In this document: piece after piece, positions 29,615-36,778 of the stretch
Position numbering within the stretch: position 1 is the stretch's first letter
How the letters are laid out: each line of letters opens with the position of its first letter
Source of the DNA: a virus
Length of the DNA: 48,615 bases
IMG/VR virus record: IMGVR_UViG_3300027851_000041
Location: 1-48,615 of that record
Strand: one strand, 5' to 3'
Notes under the pieces: generated by a model
Told to the model about the DNA's origin: nothing
Seen by the model: the letters and a program-made list of their open reading frames with translations, nothing else
Database searches by the model: none
Program-made: the position numbers and the translations under genes

Positions 29615-30016
29615 TTAATCGAGTTCCGCAAGTCGCTTCTTGATCTCCTCGCGGGACAGGCCTTTCAGCTCGTCATCTTCCTTCTGGTCGAGGATCTCCA
29701 GCAGGCGCTGACGCTCGGCGGCACGGTCGCTGCGGATCTTGGCCTTGGCCGCTTCGTCGAGCTTCACGGCGATGATTGCCTTGATGACCTCCAGTTGCTC
29801 CTGGAGGGTGGTCTTGGCCGGGTTGCTGCTGGTGACCACGAAGGACTCTTCGCTTGCAGCCTTCAGGTGTGTGTTGACCGTCTTGGCCACGGTGTCGAGG
29901 TCGAAGCCGTTGCGGCTGGTGAGCGGCAGATCCCAGAGCTGTTCGACGGACAGGTCGCCCTTGTTGGAGGGGAAGCGGAACTTACGGCGGGTTGCTTGCA
30001 GGAACAGGTCAGTCAT
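29615..30016 (-). CDS. Conserved phage protein of unknown function
   Basis: A 133-residue protein starting MTDLFLQATRRKFRFPSNKG, then LSVEQLWDLPLTSRNGFDLDTVAK and an EESFVV segment. This pattern recurs in many phages of unrelated hosts, where the protein is uncharacterised. The C-terminal half is a charged coiled coil (DEAAKAKIRSDRAAERQRLLEILDQKEDDELKGLS). The ribosome site AAGGAGTAAATC is strong. Confidence 0.78.
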   Translation of the reverse strand: MTDLFLQATRRKFRFPSNKGDLSVEQLWDLPLTSRNGFDLDTVAKTVNTHLKAASEESFVVTSSNPAKTTLQEQLEVIKAIIAVKLDEAAKAKIRSDRAAERQRLLEILDQKEDDELKGLSREEIKKRLAELD

Positions 30017-30042
30017 GGTGATTTACTCCTTGGTTGAGGGTG

Positions 30043-30477
30043 TTACTTGACAAGTTGTGCGGCGTACTCAATCAGCCACACTTTGGGTGCGATGAGGATC
30101 TGAAGCCATTCGAGGTTGAAGAAGGTGTCAATCACTACCCCACTGATAACTGAGGTTATAAAGACTGAGCCAATCATGTGGGCACCAATATCCCCGCGCT
30201 CGTCGTGGGTCAGAGTGAAGCTGTATTTGGAGTCTCGGTAATTGCTCCCTTCCTCCAATACTCGACCACGTCCGCTGTACTTGACCCAGACGTAGATCAG
30301 GCTGGCGATAATCGCCAACCCTGTCACAAACATGATCAAGTGGTACGTCAAGTGCCAGAGCAGCAACTGGTGGATGACTTCCGGGATTTCAGCCTGGAGA
30401 AAAGTAGCGGCCGAGTCCATTGCAGCCAGACTGGCCTCGATCAGCTTGGTCAAGGCTTGGTTCAGGTTTTCGTTCAC
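30043..30477 (-). CDS. Membrane protein, possible holin
   Basis: A 144-residue protein with a soluble N-terminal amphipathic helix (NQALTKLIEASLAAMDSAATFL), a TM segment at about 44-66 (LIMFVTGLAIIASLIYVW), a polar charged loop, a second TM at about 98-118 (MIGSVFITSVISGVVIDTFF) and a possible third near the C-terminus. Layout and size fit a holin, but it lies among early genes on the minus strand, away from any visible endolysin. Start is GTG, overlapping the previous stop (GTGA), with CTGGAGCAATC. Confidence 0.68.
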   Translation of the reverse strand: MNENLNQALTKLIEASLAAMDSAATFLQAEIPEVIHQLLLWHLTYHLIMFVTGLAIIASLIYVWVKYSGRGRVLEEGSNYRDSKYSFTLTHDERGDIGAHMIGSVFITSVISGVVIDTFFNLEWLQILIAPKVWLIEYAAQLVK

Positions 30478-31001
30478 GATTGCTCCAGTTCGATGATCTT
30501 GTCTTCAGACGGGACGCGCAAATAGTCGGGTGGGGCCTCAAGTCCTTCTTTTCTCCAGAAAAGGTGGCCGCTGCGGTCGATGTACGCCAGAAACTTCAGT
30601 TGTTTTTTGGGGATCTCCCAGGTGAGGTTTTCGAGATGAGATCCACAATTATTCTTTTCACAAAGGGTGTCGCTGCTCTTCATGTGGTGCGCCGTGACTA
30701 TGCACTGGCAACGCTTGTGCCACAGCTCGTCACCCTTGTAGACAGGCTTGCCTTCGACCCAGCAGAGTGGGGCCATGCGGAGGTCATATACGCTTGGTTC
30801 GTCCCGCCAACGATGGCCGTTTTCCCCATGTGTGGAGATACCAGTAGGGCTGAGTGCAATGACTCCCCAGTCCTTTAGGTATGGGTGCCCTTGCTCGTGT
30901 GCAATGAACTTAGCAGACGCCCCATCTGCAAAGCAGATAGGCTCTCCATTCTTGGCTGCGTCCAGGTCGAAGGGACGCAGCAAGCTATAGTTGTTGTTCA
31001 T
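30474..31001 (-). CDS. 175-residue phage protein of unknown function
   Basis: Starts MNNNYSLLRPFDLDAAKNGE, then ICFADGASAKFIAHE, an opening shared by phage proteins beginning FDLEKAL.G.P....G. The middle has GKPVYKGDELWHK followed by cysteine/histidine pairs (CQCIVTAHHM, CEKNNCGSH) that could form a zinc site. The end contains SGHLFWRKEGLEAPPDYLRVPSED, also seen in such proteins. Ribosome site AAGGAGTAACC. Confidence 0.68.
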   Translation of the reverse strand: MNNNYSLLRPFDLDAAKNGEPICFADGASAKFIAHEQGHPYLKDWGVIALSPTGISTHGENGHRWRDEPSVYDLRMAPLCWVEGKPVYKGDELWHKRCQCIVTAHHMKSSDTLCEKNNCGSHLENLTWEIPKKQLKFLAYIDRSGHLFWRKEGLEAPPDYLRVPSEDKIIELEQS

Positions 31002-31014
31002 GGTTACTCCTTGG

Positions 31015-33057
31015 TTAGAACTTCACGTTGTACAGACGGCCGTCGCAACGCACGATGACCTCGTCGTTGCGGGTGCTGCTGAACCCGAGGCCGCTCATAC
31101 CATCCTGATCCGGAGCACACTTGGTCTTGCCTCCCAAGATTTCGAACACCTTCCGGTGCTGATCCAGATCGCCGCGCAGGAACTCGTTGTAGATGCCACG
31201 CATGTCCTCGTCGGTGCGGCAGCCGTCGAGCACGAAGAAATAGTGCTTGTTGCCCACGGCGCTGTCGCCCCAGTGGTTCGGGGAGAGCATCACCGTGCTA
31301 ACGTCGACGAAGGACTCGGTGTTGATGCCCCAGACGGTCTGCGAGGCAGACGCACAGGGCAGCTTGTGCTGGATCGAGAAGCGCCCGTCCTTCAGCGTGA
31401 CCACTGCGACGGTAACCCACTCCTTGTTCTTGAGCGGGCGGTCGACTTCGTACTCAAACACTTGCCCTTCGAACTCGATCTCGGCCTTGAAGCCGCCCTC
31501 TGTGGGGTGTCGAAGTGCCCAATTGTGGATCTTGCAGATGTACTGGCCCTCGGGCATCTTGCCCAAGTCGGGGAACGTGATGTTCTCTACCGGAACATAC
31601 CCCACCGGCGCCGCATTGGTGTAGTCCACGTCCTGGACCCCACCCGAGTGGTAGTCATTGCGGTGGTTCCAGCCCACGCGCCGACCGTTGCCATAGTAGT
31701 CGGAAATGTCGTCCTCGACTTTCTTGGTGCTCCCCGGCATGAAGACGTGCAGGTCCATGAGGCTGGCATTGCGCTTGCCATAATTCCACATGTGGGAGAA
31801 GCGGAACACGCCATCGACCCGGCCGCCACGTCCGGCCACGGCCTGACGAAGATCGGAGTCTGCCACGTTGCCTGCATACGACCAGCCGAACCCGTTGTCC
31901 CACTTGAATAGCCGCGGTGCATCGGGCACGACCGGGGCCGTGAGCACCATCAGGTTCGAGCGGTGCTTGTTCTTCACAAAGACAGACATGTCCGTGGTCT
32001 TGGGCAGCACGTCGGCCATGAAGGCGTCGATGCCGATGTCGGTCGCTGCCTTGGGGACCTTGGTCTTGACGCTACTGGCGAGCAGATCGGCGACGCCGCC
32101 GACCATCTTGCTCTTGGCCTTGTTGCTGGCCCAGAGCACGTTGTTGACATTCACGTCGGACAGACGGGCAAGGCGGCGCTCCAGCGCCGCTTCCAACCCC
32201 AGCGCATTGATCGTCTTCACGGCCTGGTCGATCATCCCTTGAGTGATCAGGGCAGTCGGGCGCTTGTAGTTGGCCGGCGCGACCTTCTGCTCGAAGGACT
32301 TCACGGCGTGCTCCAGGTCCTTGCCCTCGGACAGGTCCTGCACCAGCGTACCGATCACGCTGTTGCGGAAGAATGCGGACGGGGAGGATGCTCGCATCCA
32401 CAACACCAAGTTGCGCTCTGTCTCGTCCTTACATGCAAGGTAGTTGGCCTGCTCGTGGCAGAAATTCTCCACTGCCCGCTTGTGCTCTTCACCCCGGTAC
32501 AGTGCCTTGGACTCGATCAGATCCAGTACTGTGCTCAGTGCCCCTGACGTGAGTTCGGTGAAGCCACGGTGAAGGGTCTGCGCCTGGGTCCGGTAGTCGC
32601 CTCGCGCTTTGTCCGGGGTTTTGGTGTGGTGGTGGCTGCTGACCTCGCCCCAGAGGTGGTGCCACTTCTTGGCCCCGCCGTCTTCGAGCTTCTCGAAGTT
32701 GTGCTCGGCCCCATACTTGGTTTCACTGGTGCGGAACAGGTTGGTGATCGGGTGCCCGGTCACTGCTTCATGCAGCGACTTGGCTACGACGTCGTAGGGT
32801 GCGGGGGCGCCTTCGACGTCCCAGATCGAGGTCAACTCGCCGTCGATGATGGCGACGACGTTGCCATAGTTGCGGATGAAGTTCTTGCAGCACGAGCAGT
32901 CGTGTTCGGTGCGCTCCCGGTAGATCGGGTTCGTCCCCTCGGGGAACGAGGCGAGGTAGGTGTCCCAGAGGGTGTCGCCGTCCACCGTAACGAAAAGCTC
33001 GCCTTTGGCGAGCTGATTGAGGCGGTGGTTCACTTGTTTGGCGAAGGTGGTGAACAT
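31015..33057 (-). CDS. Conserved 680-residue phage protein of unknown function
   Basis: The first gene behind promoter P4. The N-terminal region has RTEHDCSCCKNFIRNYGNVV (about 47-66), with a CSCC cluster that may bind metal, then EVSSHHHTK (about 138). The rest is mixed alpha/beta, with a late domain containing WVTVAVVTLKDGRFSIQHKLPCASASQTVWG. Proteins with the same cysteine cluster occur in various phages with no assigned role. The promoter, long leader and strong ribosome site (CAAGGAGAAACTG) suggest abundant synthesis. Confidence 0.78.
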   Translation of the reverse strand: MFTTFAKQVNHRLNQLAKGELFVTVDGDTLWDTYLASFPEGTNPIYRERTEHDCSCCKNFIRNYGNVVAIIDGELTSIWDVEGAPAPYDVVAKSLHEAVTGHPITNLFRTSETKYGAEHNFEKLEDGGAKKWHHLWGEVSSHHHTKTPDKARGDYRTQAQTLHRGFTELTSGALSTVLDLIESKALYRGEEHKRAVENFCHEQANYLACKDETERNLVLWMRASSPSAFFRNSVIGTLVQDLSEGKDLEHAVKSFEQKVAPANYKRPTALITQGMIDQAVKTINALGLEAALERRLARLSDVNVNNVLWASNKAKSKMVGGVADLLASSVKTKVPKAATDIGIDAFMADVLPKTTDMSVFVKNKHRSNLMVLTAPVVPDAPRLFKWDNGFGWSYAGNVADSDLRQAVAGRGGRVDGVFRFSHMWNYGKRNASLMDLHVFMPGSTKKVEDDISDYYGNGRRVGWNHRNDYHSGGVQDVDYTNAAPVGYVPVENITFPDLGKMPEGQYICKIHNWALRHPTEGGFKAEIEFEGQVFEYEVDRPLKNKEWVTVAVVTLKDGRFSIQHKLPCASASQTVWGINTESFVDVSTVMLSPNHWGDSAVGNKHYFFVLDGCRTDEDMRGIYNEFLRGDLDQHRKVFEILGGKTKCAPDQDGMSGLGFSSTRNDEVIVRCDGRLYNVKF

Positions 33058-33137
33058 CAGTTTCTCCTTGAAAGTTGTCTTTGGTGGGAAAGCCCACCGC
33101 CAAAGCCTTTAAAGGGCCTTGGCGCTTTGCTTTCCGC

Positions 33138-33180
33138 TGCGGTGCCTTGCGTTGCGCTGCGGTGCAGTGCGATGCGATGC
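33138..33180 (-). repeat. Pentanucleotide TGCNN repeat in the P4 leader
   Basis: On the plus strand TGC occurs at 33138, 33143, 33148, 33153, 33158, 33163, 33168, 33173 and 33178: nine units spaced exactly 5 bp. In the predicted minus-strand transcript this is a run of NNGCA units between the promoter and the 680-residue gene. Confidence 0.85.
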
Positions 33181-33214
33181 GCTACCTTGGCCCAAGGTTC
33201 GAGCCCAGGAGTCT

Positions 33215-33242
33215 ACTTTAGTACATCTTCAGATTTTGGCAA
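33215..33242 (-). promoter_or_regulatory. Phage promoter P4 (TTGCCA-N16-TAAAGT)
   Basis: -35 TTGCCA at 33242-33237 and -10 TAAAGT at 33220-33215, 16 bp apart, with GATGTAC before the -10. Predicted start is near 33208, leaving a leader of about 150 bases that contains a short palindrome (33184-33198), the pentamer array and a hairpin (33098-33124). Confidence 0.8.
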
Positions 33243-33275
33243 CTAACCCAAGTTGTGCCAACGCCTGTTCCACTT

Positions 33276-33482
33276 CTATTCGTCCTCCTCCAGTACCTGA
33301 TCCGGTACGCAGACTTCAGCCCTGGAGACAAGGTTGTCGATCTCCTCTGCCTTCTCTTTCAGCAGGGCGTAGGAGACCCCGACCCCGCTGCTCAACTGCC
33401 TTGACAGGTTGTACAGCGCCTTCAGATCCCTGCCGGTGATCTCAATCCTGGCATCGTCGGCCAGGGTTCTCAGGTTAAGCAT
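33276..33482 (-). CDS. 68-residue protein of unknown function
   Basis: Starts MLNLRTLADDARIEITGRDL, then KALYNLSRQLSSGVGVSYALLKEKAEEIDNLVSR, a helical protein with an acidic end (VLEEDE) and a TAG stop. It overlaps the end of the beta-helix gene by eight bases, so it is translated with it. It is the last gene before promoter P4. Confidence 0.68.
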   Translation of the reverse strand: MLNLRTLADDARIEITGRDLKALYNLSRQLSSGVGVSYALLKEKAEEIDNLVSRAEVCVPDQVLEEDE

Positions 33483-34110
33483 GGTGCAGGCCCTCCAACG
33501 ACTTCACGACAGCGGACACGATGGCCACATAGACGTGCTTCTCTTCACGCTTGGCTCTTTCGACGAAATTTTCGAGCGAACCGAAGAAGCAGCCTGCTTC
33601 AACCCAGACCTTCCCTTGCTCGTCTTGCAGGATCAGGACCATGCGCCCGGACCCGTCGACGTTGGCGAGGGTGAGCCAGCGGGAGACCTTAACCCCGCGC
33701 CAGGTTGGGCTTGGAATGTGGCAGCCGACGCCGAGCTTGCAGATGTTGCCGAGCTTGCAGTAGTTGCCGAGCCGGCAGCCGTCTCTGAGCATGCAGCCGT
33801 CGCCGAGCGTGCAGTAGTTGCCGAGCGTGCAGCTGCGGCCTAGTAAACATCTGCGGCCAAGCGTGCATTTGTCGCCAAGCTTGCAGTATTTGCCGAGCGT
33901 GCAGTCGTTGCCGAGCCGGCAGCCGTCTCTGAGCATGCAGCCGTCGCCGAGCGTGCAGTAGTTGCCGAGCGTGCAGCTGTGGCCAAATGTGCAGCTGTGG
34001 CCAAACGTGCAGCTGTAGCCAATCTCTGACCAAGGTGGGATTTCAGTGCCACCGGGCACTTCCGTATTGGGCGGGATGATCCACCCTTCACGGGCATTGA
34101 GCTGGTACAT
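33475..34110 (-). CDS. Left-handed beta-helix protein with a cysteine ladder
   Basis: A 211-residue protein. Residues about 31-132 are 17 consecutive hexads of the form G-x-x-C-x-L/F (GYSCTF, GHSCTF, GHSCTL, GNYCTL, GDGCML and so on), with no break. The [L/I/F]-G-x-x-C spacing equals the hexapeptide repeat of left-handed beta-helices, with cysteine at the small inward-facing position. The block GNYCTL/GDGCML/RDGCRL/GN occurs twice. A C-terminal alpha/beta domain follows (VEAGCFFGSLENFVERAKREEKHVYVAIV). ATG 34110 is eight bases from AAGGAG. No acyltransferase residue is evident, so an enzyme role is unproven. Confidence 0.82.
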   Translation of the reverse strand: MYQLNAREGWIIPPNTEVPGGTEIPPWSEIGYSCTFGHSCTFGHSCTLGNYCTLGDGCMLRDGCRLGNDCTLGKYCKLGDKCTLGRRCLLGRSCTLGNYCTLGDGCMLRDGCRLGNYCKLGNICKLGVGCHIPSPTWRGVKVSRWLTLANVDGSGRMVLILQDEQGKVWVEAGCFFGSLENFVERAKREEKHVYVAIVSAVVKSLEGLHHA

Positions 34111-34122
34111 GTTCACCTCTCC

Positions 34123-34341
34123 TTAAAAGTCGCAACCGCAGTCGCCGTCCGGGGCGTACTTCTGGTTGCAATCCGGGCAGAGCCCGTGCTTATCGCAGTA
34201 GGCAAGGTACTGCTGGAGGTTGGCCCGCATGTTGGCGGCCCGGGAGGATTCCAGGGCGTCGAGCAGCGTCTCCTGCCGCCTTGCCGTCTCGATCCGGCTG
34301 AAGACCTGCCCGTCCCGGGTCCGGTAGCACGTCTCAATCAT
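34123..34341 (-). CDS. 72-residue protein with C-terminal zinc knuckle
   Basis: Starts MIETCYRTRDGQVFSRIETA, a predicted beta-turn-beta then a helix (ARRQETLLDALESSRAANMRANLQQYLAYCDKHG), ending LCPDCNQKYAPDGDCGCDF, a likely four-cysteine zinc site. It overlaps the gene upstream by eight bases, with GGTGGAGAGTCTCTGCC as the ribosome-site region. Upstream frame extensions cross that gene and are rejected. Confidence 0.7.
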   Translation of the reverse strand: MIETCYRTRDGQVFSRIETARRQETLLDALESSRAANMRANLQQYLAYCDKHGLCPDCNQKYAPDGDCGCDF

Positions 34342-34555
34342 GGCAGAGACTCTCCTCCACCTTGATGCGCCCCTCCTGGAGCACGCCCACAAGCTGCTCT
34401 GAGCCGTTTGGCAGGATTTGACGTACCTCGGCCCACCCACGGAAGAATTTGGGGCGCAGGCGGGCCAGGAGCGCCCTTGGCGGGGTACTGCTGGGGTGGC
34501 CATAGCGCACGAGCGGGTCCCCGGGCCGCTCGGCTGTGTAGGTGCGGAACTTCAT
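34334..34555 (-). CDS. 73-residue basic protein
   Basis: Starts MKFRTYTAERPGDPLVRYGH, then PPRALLARLRPKFFRGWAEVRQILPNGSEQLVGVLQEGRIK. Arginine/proline-rich, predicted beta-rich C-terminal part. The start is an ATGA overlap with the upstream membrane-protein gene. No family recognised. Confidence 0.66.
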   Translation of the reverse strand: MKFRTYTAERPGDPLVRYGHPSSTPPRALLARLRPKFFRGWAEVRQILPNGSEQLVGVLQEGRIKVEESLCHD

Positions 34556-34761
34556 GAGACAAGGTCCTCGAACAACTCAACGATACGGGCGCCGATCATG
34601 ACCACACCAGCGCCCAGCACGAGGGAGGGGCTGTAGTACCCCTCCTGGATCAGGCGCAGGGCAATGACCCCGCCCCCGATCATGACGAGCAGCCACAGGG
34701 CTGCGTACAGGATCAGGTGGACGATCTGCACTGCGTGCAGGATCGGGTCTCTTGGTCTCAT
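34552..34761 (-). CDS. 69-residue membrane protein, two TM segments
   Basis: TM segments at about residues 13-35 (LILYAALWLLVMIGGGVIAL) and 43-62 (SPSLVLGAGVVMIGARIVEL), with a short polar loop between. Both ends are ATGA overlaps. The ribosome site AAGGGAGACCAG lies in the preceding mini-gene. Together with that mini-gene it may form a membrane pair; a holin/antiholin or superinfection role is only a guess. Confidence 0.7.
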   Translation of the reverse strand: MRPRDPILHAVQIVHLILYAALWLLVMIGGGVIALRLIQEGYYSPSLVLGAGVVMIGARIVELFEDLVS

Positions 34762-34868
34762 TTCTGGTCTCCCTTGTTACAAAGGATCATCAGGAGGGCG
34801 ATGCCCGACAGCACCGCCAGTTCGATCAAGGCGGGGTGGGCCTCCGCCCAGGTGAGGAATGGGGTCAT
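34758..34868 (-). CDS. 36-residue single-TM mini-protein
   Basis: Starts MTPFLTWAEAHPALIELAVL, a single membrane helix (LIELAVLSGIALLMILC) and a short basic tail (NKGDQK). It starts in an ATGA overlap with the gene upstream and ends in an ATGA overlap with the two-TM gene. The exact coupling on both sides supports a real gene despite its size. Confidence 0.65.
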   Translation of the reverse strand: MTPFLTWAEAHPALIELAVLSGIALLMILCNKGDQK

Positions 34869-35122
34869 AGCTTGTCCACGGTGTCCTTGAGGCCCCTCAA
34901 CAAGGTGTTGAGGTCGGCTTTGGCTTGATTCAGGGCACGGACGTACTCCTGCGGGTTCAGGTCGCCGTCCAGGGCGAGGTTCTCCAGCTCCGACTCCAAC
35001 GTCTTGACCGCCAGGCGGAAGTCGGAGCGGACCTTCGTGAGGACCTGTTCAGGGCCCTTGAGGGTGTCGGACCTGAACCCCAGGTCCTCGAAATAGGATT
35101 TCAGTGTGGGGATCATGCTCAT
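34865..35122 (-). CDS. 85-residue helical protein
   Basis: Starts MSMIPTLKSYFEDLGFRSDT; almost fully helical, with TKVRSDFRLAVKTLESELENLALDGDLNPQEYVRALNQAKADLNTLLRGL. The central NLALDGDL could be a loop between two helices of a hairpin. ATGA overlap with the gene upstream. No family recognised. Confidence 0.66.
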   Translation of the reverse strand: MSMIPTLKSYFEDLGFRSDTLKGPEQVLTKVRSDFRLAVKTLESELENLALDGDLNPQEYVRALNQAKADLNTLLRGLKDTVDKL

Positions 35123-35253
35123 TCCCCCAACAGCAAGAGCCCGACCAGCCGGTCGGGCAGGATGGGCAGCTCCAGCACCTGCTGGGCGGCCTGTTCGGTC
35201 AAGTCCTCAAGGTACGACTTGAGGGCCTGGAGGGACAACTCATGGGTTTCCAC
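35119..35253 (-). CDS. 44-residue protein (GTG start)
   Basis: Starts (GTG)ETHELSLQALKSYLEDLTEQ, then AAQQVLELPILPDRLVGLLLLGE. GTG 35253 has a perfect AAGGAGG seven bases upstream; the long frame that continues upstream through the hairpin region is arginine/proline-rich and not credible. It ends in the ATGA overlap with the next gene. Confidence 0.68.
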   Translation of the reverse strand: METHELSLQALKSYLEDLTEQAAQQVLELPILPDRLVGLLLLGE

Positions 35254-35280
35254 GATAAACCTCCTTGAATGATAGTCAGG

Positions 35281-35371
35281 AGCGCCGCTATCCGGGCGCT
35301 GGGGACCAATAACACCTCGGGGTAAAGGGTAGCCCAAGGTGTTATTGGAGAAACGGCCTGTGGGGCCGTTT
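35281..35371 (-). terminator. Cluster of three hairpins after the 275-residue gene
   Basis: In transcription order: AAACGGCC/GGCCGTTT (35371-35351) close to the stop, then CCAATAACACC/GGTGTTATTGG (11 bp perfect, arms 35348-35338 and 35316-35306, 21-base loop), then AGCGCC/GGCGCT (35300-35281). The first could be a weak terminator though only CTCC follows. The second is the longest perfect inverted repeat in this arm and could be an operator. Confidence 0.5.
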
Positions 35372-35387
35372 GGGCGGCTGGATGGAC

Positions 35388-36215
35388 TTAGATTACGCCC
35401 ATCTCCTCCTCCAGCCAGTCGTACCTGTGCCACCGGGGGCACAGGTCCTCGTCCTCGTCGATGTACTCGACGAGTCCTTCGGCGCCTGGCCCATATCCGT
35501 CCACCCAGATTGATACCTGGGGATCGGCTACCCGGACCACTCGGCCCAGGACTCGGGTCTGGACCCGGACTCTGCACTCGACCCTACCAAGAGGGGTCCA
35601 GCCTTCCTCCAAGGCTTGGAGGAGGCCACTAGGGGCGACGACGCGGCTGTCGCTACCTTTGACGACCTCCTCATCCTCCCGGGGCAGCCAACCCCGCTTC
35701 AGGGCGGCTTTGAGCGCCCCGTCGTGCCAGTGAAACTGGTCGACGTAGTATCCCCGTGTCTCGTATACCCCGTGAAACACGGGGACTGTGGTCGGCTTCG
35801 GAAGCCGAACCTTTGCACCGCCAAGCCACTGCTGGCACTGGTGGTACCCGGATGCCAGCAACAGGGCTTCCAGCACGTGGTGCTGGACTCCATAACAGGT
35901 GTTGTACCTGTTTTCGCAGACGAGAGCACGGGCGACTACCTTACCCGTCTCGTCGGCGAGGGTGGCGACCTCTACGCCAAGCTTGGCGTAGAAATCGTGG
36001 ACGTCGGCGCCCCTGCTTTGCATGCAGGAACGGACGTCGTCGTAAGCCTTGCGGAAGGAGACCACATCTCCCGCAAGGTTGAATTCCAGCCCGGCCAGCT
36101 CAGCCAGGCTGTCGATGTCGGCGTCGGGGCCGAAGACCCGACGGGCTGCCCGACCGGGGCGCATACCCCGGCTGGACAGGAGAGAGAAAAATTCTTCCAA
36201 GAGGGCAAAAATCAT
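35388..36215 (-). CDS. 275-residue protein of unknown function, first minus-strand gene
   Basis: Starts MIFALLEEFFSLLSSRGMRP with an amphipathic helix, then a domain with FNLAGDVVSFRKAYDDVRSCMQSRGADVHDFYAKLGVEVATL, a middle segment with CYGVQHHVLEALLLASGYHQCQQWL, and an acidic C-terminus (EYIDEDEDLCPRWHRYDWLEEEM). No family recognised. The ribosome site is ATGGAGAAAAGTG. It is the gene nearest the divergent control region and probably among the first transcribed. Confidence 0.72.
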   Translation of the reverse strand: MIFALLEEFFSLLSSRGMRPGRAARRVFGPDADIDSLAELAGLEFNLAGDVVSFRKAYDDVRSCMQSRGADVHDFYAKLGVEVATLADETGKVVARALVCENRYNTCYGVQHHVLEALLLASGYHQCQQWLGGAKVRLPKPTTVPVFHGVYETRGYYVDQFHWHDGALKAALKRGWLPREDEEVVKGSDSRVVAPSGLLQALEEGWTPLGRVECRVRVQTRVLGRVVRVADPQVSIWVDGYGPGAEGLVEYIDEDEDLCPRWHRYDWLEEEMGVI

Positions 36216-36507
36216 CACTTTTCTCCATTATGACAAGTGAGGAAGTGTACATATCTCATCTGGATAAACCCAGGAATGGCGCGGGTTCTAGCCGTTTTCT
36301 ATACAGAAACGCGGCAAAAGTGAAACGCTCCAAGGATTGGGCTTTCGTAGATGAGAGTTTTTCTCAAATGAGAATTACTGTTGCCTAGACAAGAAATTTA
36401 TTTTTAAGCTTTTTTTGTATAGAAAAGGCTTGAAACCCTTATAAATACAGGAAGAGCACACTTGGGAAAATGTACTGTTTGCTTAAAAAAGAGGCAGCAA
36501 ATTGCTG
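36216..36507. promoter_or_regulatory. A+T-rich divergent control segment
   Basis: About 290 bases without a gene and distinctly more A+T-rich than the coding arms. It holds an 11-bp inverted pair TTTTCTATACA (36295-36305) and TGTATAGAAAA (36416-36426), overlapping small palindromes TGAGA/TCTCA and TTCTCA/TGAGAA near 36352-36374, and a plus-strand TATAAA near 36440. On the minus side CATAAT lies just before the 275-residue gene. These look like promoters and operator sites, not assigned individually. Confidence 0.5.
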
Positions 36508-36668
36508 AACTTGAGCCAGCTAGACTTGAGCCAGCTAGACTTGACTGCGCTTGACTTGTCTAAGGGGGTTTTTGACTTGTTTCAGGGATTTTAGGACTTG
36601 TCAAGAGGGTTTCCTGACTTGTCGGGGTTGGCTTGACTTGTCGGGGTTGGCTTCTCGACTTGTCGGGG
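36508..36668 (+). repeat. Phased direct-repeat (iteron-like) array
   Basis: Nine copies of (G/A)ACTTG begin at 36508, 36523, 36538, 36553, 36574, 36595, 36616, 36635 and 36657. Spacing is 15, 15, 15, then 21, 21, 21, 19 and 22 bp. The later copies share GACTTGTCNNGGGGTT; two are almost identical over 19 bp. Repeats near 21 bp (two helical turns) beside an A+T-rich stretch are typical of initiator- or partition-protein binding arrays. Confidence 0.75.
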
Positions 36669-36688
36669 TTTGGCGGCTGATGTTGCGG

Positions 36689-36717
36689 CTGTCCCTGTCC
36701 CTGTCCCTGTCCCTGTC
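36689..36717 (+). repeat. CTGTCC hexanucleotide repeat
   Basis: Nearly five perfect copies of CTGTCC in tandem immediately after the iteron-like array and before a terminator stem. No reading frame runs through it convincingly. It may be a slippage product or part of the origin-like region. Confidence 0.85.
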
Positions 36718-36771
36718 TTTTCTTTGTCCGCTTAATCAAACAGACAAAGAAAAGGCCACTTGTCGGTGGCC
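36717..36771 (-). terminator. Rho-independent terminator of the 80-residue gene
   Basis: On the minus strand: stem GGCCAC/GTGGCC (36771-36754) followed by TTTTCTTTGTC, seven bases after the stop codon. The T-rich run is itself one arm of a 12-bp inverted repeat (GACAAAGAAAAG 36743-36754 with CTTTTCTTTGTC 36717-36728), so the site could also stop plus-strand transcription. Confidence 0.8.
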
Positions 36772-36778
36772 TTGCTGC

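Noticed and set aside
35254-35577. The long Arg/Pro-rich upstream part of the frame at 35119-35577
   Set aside because: It crosses three hairpins and the opposite end of another gene; a GTG with a perfect ribosome site at 35253 gives a normal small protein.
1-36200. Numerous long plus-strand open frames across the left arm (for example 523-1635, 3167-4084, 5582-6301)
   Set aside because: They lie opposite well-supported minus-strand genes with clear domains, lack ribosome sites and have compositions typical of reverse-strand shadows in high-GC DNA.
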